Assembly: GCA_964498395.1 (NCBI GenBank)
Contig: CAZCHE010000006.1
Span: 124,001 to 188,000, forward strand
Length of the DNA: 64,000 bases
Direction: 5' to 3'
DNA from: Parapedobacter sp964498395
GTDB lineage: Bacteria > Bacteroidota > Bacteroidia > Sphingobacteriales > Sphingobacteriaceae
The notes beneath the pieces were generated by a model, which saw nothing but the letters and a program-made list of their open reading frames with translations, ran no database searches and was not told the origin of the DNA. Shown here piece after piece: positions 62,069-64,000 of this stretch. The translations under genes and the position numbers were made by a program. How positions within the stretch are numbered: position 1 is the first letter of the stretch; every line of letters begins with the position of its first letter.

Positions 62069-62365
62069 ATGCGGTTGATTTTGGATAATGTAAGTAAGCG
62101 CGACTACGAATGGCTGTTATCCATGGCTAAGGCACTCAATTTTAAGGTCATCACTGATGCTTCCGCCGAAAATATCACATTGGATAGTGTTGATGTATTA
62201 TTAGACGAAGATGTATCCGATACGCCAACCACCGATTTCATGAAGTCATACGGGATAACAGATACTGATGTGACAGAAATTAAACAGCGGAAAGCCGACT
62301 ATCAATCCGGCAAAGATAAGCCTATTGCTTGGAACACCATTAAAAAGCGTTACGGTCTTTTATGA
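62069..62365 (+). CDS. Antitoxin of a RelE/ParE-type module
   Basis: 98-residue acidic protein (MRLILDNVSKRDYEWLLSMA) with a linker (VDVLLDEDVSDTPTTD) and a basic end (KPIAWNTIKKRYGLL). Its place directly before a RelE/ParE-type toxin gene, with overlap, marks it as the cognate antitoxin; the sequence alone does not match a family I can name. The ATG at 62069 was preferred over the in-frame TTG at 62063. It probably also represses its own promoter. Confidence 0.72.
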   Translation: MRLILDNVSKRDYEWLLSMAKALNFKVITDASAENITLDSVDVLLDEDVSDTPTTDFMKSYGITDTDVTEIKQRKADYQSGKDKPIAWNTIKKRYGLL

Positions 62366-62651
62366 AATTGAGTTTTCGACAAAAGCATCGTTGGAGTTGG
62401 ACGAAGCCTATGAATGGTATGAAGAACAATTAGCAGGATTAGGCTCCAAATTACTCAAGGAAGTCAACAGGTTCCTAGCGACAATAAGTAAAAATCCTAA
62501 ACTATTCCAAGTTCGTTTCCCAGACGAAATACGAGCGGTGCCGCTGAAAGTATTTCCTTACTTAATTGTGTATTGGATAGATGAAGTAAACATGAAAGTT
62601 ATCATTTTGTCTATCTTTCACGCCAAACGGCATCCTTCTGCAATTTTCTAA
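62325..62651 (+). CDS. RelE/ParE-family toxin
   Basis: Small toxin of about 95-108 residues. The core YEIEFSTKASLELDEAYEWY, EQLAGLGSKLLKEVNRFLAT, NPKLFQVRFPDEIRAVPLKV and FPYLIVYWIDEVNMKVIILS, ending FHAKRHPSAIF, is typical of ParE/RelE folds. ParE types inhibit gyrase and RelE types cut mRNA; which applies is not clear. No ATG lies in frame near the expected start; TTG at 62325 is the first usual start codon, inside the antitoxin gene, so translation is probably coupled and weak. Confidence 0.85.
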   Translation: MLGTPLKSVTVFYEIEFSTKASLELDEAYEWYEEQLAGLGSKLLKEVNRFLATISKNPKLFQVRFPDEIRAVPLKVFPYLIVYWIDEVNMKVIILSIFHAKRHPSAIF

Positions 62652-62707
62652 CTACCGTGGACTGGGGATGAACCAAAATTACTTCAAAAGCAGCGTATTT
62701 CCGTATG

Positions 62708-63220
62708 TTAACCGTACCCAAACGCCCGTTTGTAGATCAGCTTGAACCAAGCGGTGTAGGCTTCAGGGTTGGATGCGACTTCGGCATCGATCTCGGCCAA
62801 ACTTACCCAACGGGATTGGGCGACTTCTTCGGGATTGATAACCGGAGAGGCATCCGTGTAGCCAATAAACACATGATCTAACTCATGTTCGACCAAGCCA
62901 TTGGCAAAGGGAGCATGGTATAGAAAGGTAAAGGCAAAGGTCAATGGGATTTCCATGCCCATTTCCTCTTGTAATCGGCGGTGAGCTGCCGCATGGGTTG
63001 ATTCACCCGGAGCCGGATGGCTACAACAGGTGTTTGTCCATAAGCCCCCACTATGATATTTATGCAGTGCCCGCTGTTGGAGCAACAATCGCCCTTCACG
63101 ATTAAAGATAAAAACACTGATGGCCCGATGCAACACCCCCTTTCGATGGGCTTCCAGTTTTTCCATGGTACCTATCGGCTCGTCCCGCTCATCTACCAAT
63201 ATCACGTTTTCTGTTCGCAC
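62708..63220 (-). CDS. idi: Isopentenyl-diphosphate delta-isomerase (type I)
   Basis: 170-residue Nudix-fold enzyme that interconverts isopentenyl and dimethylallyl diphosphate for isoprenoid synthesis. The active-site Cys is in LWTNTCCSHPAPGES and the Glu in LVEHELDHVFIG; the Nudix helix is AHRRLQEEMGME. The GTG at 63220 (VRTENVILVDERDEP) is chosen because it gives the family's normal N-terminus. The frame stays open to an ATG at 63319, but that stretch is a tandem DNA repeat coding a low-complexity sequence (METGDGRRETGD-like), unlikely to be real protein. Confidence 0.92.
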   Translation of the reverse strand: MRTENVILVDERDEPIGTMEKLEAHRKGVLHRAISVFIFNREGRLLLQQRALHKYHSGGLWTNTCCSHPAPGESTHAAAHRRLQEEMGMEIPLTFAFTFLYHAPFANGLVEHELDHVFIGYTDASPVINPEEVAQSRWVSLAEIDAEVASNPEAYTAWFKLIYKRAFGYG

Positions 63221-63245
63221 GTTGCCTTTTGTGTTTTTGTGTTTC

Positions 63246-63324
63246 GGGTCTCCGGTCTCTCGTCTTCCGTCTCCGGTCTCCGGTCTCCGGTCTTCCATCT
63301 CCAGTCTCCCGTCTTCCATCTCCC
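63246..63324. repeat. Degenerate 7-8 bp tandem repeat (GTCTCCG/GTCTTCC)
   Basis: About ten consecutive units alternating between GTCTCCG- and GTCTTCC-like forms lie directly upstream of idi. The array sits between the idi start and the end of the next minus-strand gene. Its length is likely to vary between strains by slippage. Confidence 0.75.
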
Positions 63325-63327
63325 AGC

Positions 63328-64000
63328 TTAAACCGTCTTCACATGCCTTTCATCGTAATCCTCGATATCGATAATATAATTGTTTTGGACGAGGAAATCG
63401 AAAAGTGGCCGTGCCTCATCCGATACCGGCATATTTTGTGTCGTAATGATCTGGTTGTCCGCTTTGTTGAGGTAAGGATAAGCGTAGAGTTTAACGTTCT
63501 TGCTAAACAATCCGCTTACATAAGCCAACAGTTCGTTGGTGTAATCCCCTTTGCTGTACTGCTCCGAATTAAAGATATTCCGTAAGTTGGATATGTTGGT
63601 CGAGATGCCCACATTGCGTGGCTTAAACTGCGCCAGGTATTCGGCCAAATAGTGGTTACGGCTAAAATTGGTCACCAAGACATGGTTACCCGTACCGCAT
63701 AGGTATTCGGCCCGCTCCGCAAAGTATGTCAAATCATCGTTGCTGATATCGGGGTTCCGATCCAGCACATTACTCATGAGCACTTCGATCATCACGACCA
63801 GGTTATTGTCCTGGATGCCGAGGTTACGCTTAAACTGGTCTACCGCCAAGTTAAACAGGTCGAAGTTTGGGTTAGATTTCTGCCTGTACTTCGTCCGCAA
63901 AATCATGACATCCTTCTTATACAGGAAATCCTTGCTTTGATAAGCCGATCCTTCCGGATTGAATATGGCGGCCTTGGAAAAGCCCTTGGCAATGAGGTAG
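63328..64000 (-). CDS. Conserved protein of unknown function, C-terminal part
   Basis: The frame is open to the window edge, so this is the last ~223 residues of a larger protein. It reads FNPEGSAYQSKDFLYKKDVM, ILRTKYRQKSNPNFDLFNLA, LVTNFSRNHYLAEYLAQFKP and ends DFLVQNNYIIDIEDYDERHV. The sequence has a soluble alpha/beta character with no signal or membrane segments in this part. I recall similar proteins in Bacteroidota being annotated in conflicting ways and do not assign a function. It is transcribed toward idi, with the tandem repeat between them. Confidence 0.75.
   Translation of the reverse strand, partial: YLIAKGFSKAAIFNPEGSAYQSKDFLYKKDVMILRTKYRQKSNPNFDLFNLAVDQFKRNLGIQDNNLVVMIEVLMSNVLDRNPDISNDDLTYFAERAEYLCGTGNHVLVTNFSRNHYLAEYLAQFKPRNVGISTNISNLRNIFNSEQYSKGDYTNELLAYVSGLFSKNVKLYAYPYLNKADNQIITTQNMPVSDEARPLFDFLVQNNYIIDIEDYDERHVKTV

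Overview
The window looks like a chromosomal segment of a Bacteroidota bacterium, most likely Sphingobacteriaceae-like. The evidence is paired SusC/SusD genes, FecR/ECF-sigma regulators, type IX secretion (T9SS) surface proteins with gliding-type C-terminal domains, PorP/SprF proteins and promoters with the Bacteroidota -7 motif TAnnTTTG. No rRNA, tRNA, CRISPR array, transposase or structural prophage was seen.

Layout. (1) 1-7727: a nutrient-uptake locus with the end of a SusC, a SusD and two tandem M14 metallocarboxypeptidase-like genes. (2) 7833-17816: FecR, ECF sigma factor, a DUF6377-like regulator, then a second SusC/SusD pair with a GH27-like glycoside hydrolase. (3) 18006-20550: a histidine kinase/OmpR-type response regulator pair. 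(4) 20688-28307: biosynthesis and housekeeping genes: SAM riboswitch with metE, trmD, a trp operon (trpE-trpG-trpC, no trpD) behind a classical leader-peptide attenuator, and dusB. (5) 28327-48187: a mostly minus-strand surface region with a flippase, an acylphosphatase and two paralogous adhesin/PorP modules. Between the modules lies an unusual cassette: two tail-collar (Mdp-like) proteins, a type-1 periplasmic-binding-fold protein without a signal peptide and a formyltransferase, with an Asp/Asn beta-hydroxylase and a small HExxH protein transcribed away from them. (6) 48394-53350: a 7TM-LuxR regulator, an rRNA methyltransferase, PhoH and a GreA-like protein. (7) 53393-58365: two sulfatases, a beta-barrel-like protein and an FG-GAP lipoprotein. 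(8) 58483-64000: a Crp-like protein, a NarL-type two-component system with membrane and lipoprotein partners, a short unannotated peptide gene, a RelE/ParE toxin-antitoxin pair, idi and a truncated unknown gene.

Most interesting. A 26-bp sequence containing the perfect palindrome GGCTAATTAGCC occurs twice: upstream of the beta-hydroxylase/HExxH pair (41387) and just upstream of a 36-codon ORF (61886) whose product ends in Ala-Ala-Ala-Cys-Trp-Ser. This suggests, but does not prove, a split peptide-modification regulon. Other regulatory highlights are a trp leader peptide with three consecutive Trp codons and mutually exclusive hairpins, and a pair of hairpin-forming intergenic elements ending in GAACnC...GnGTTC.
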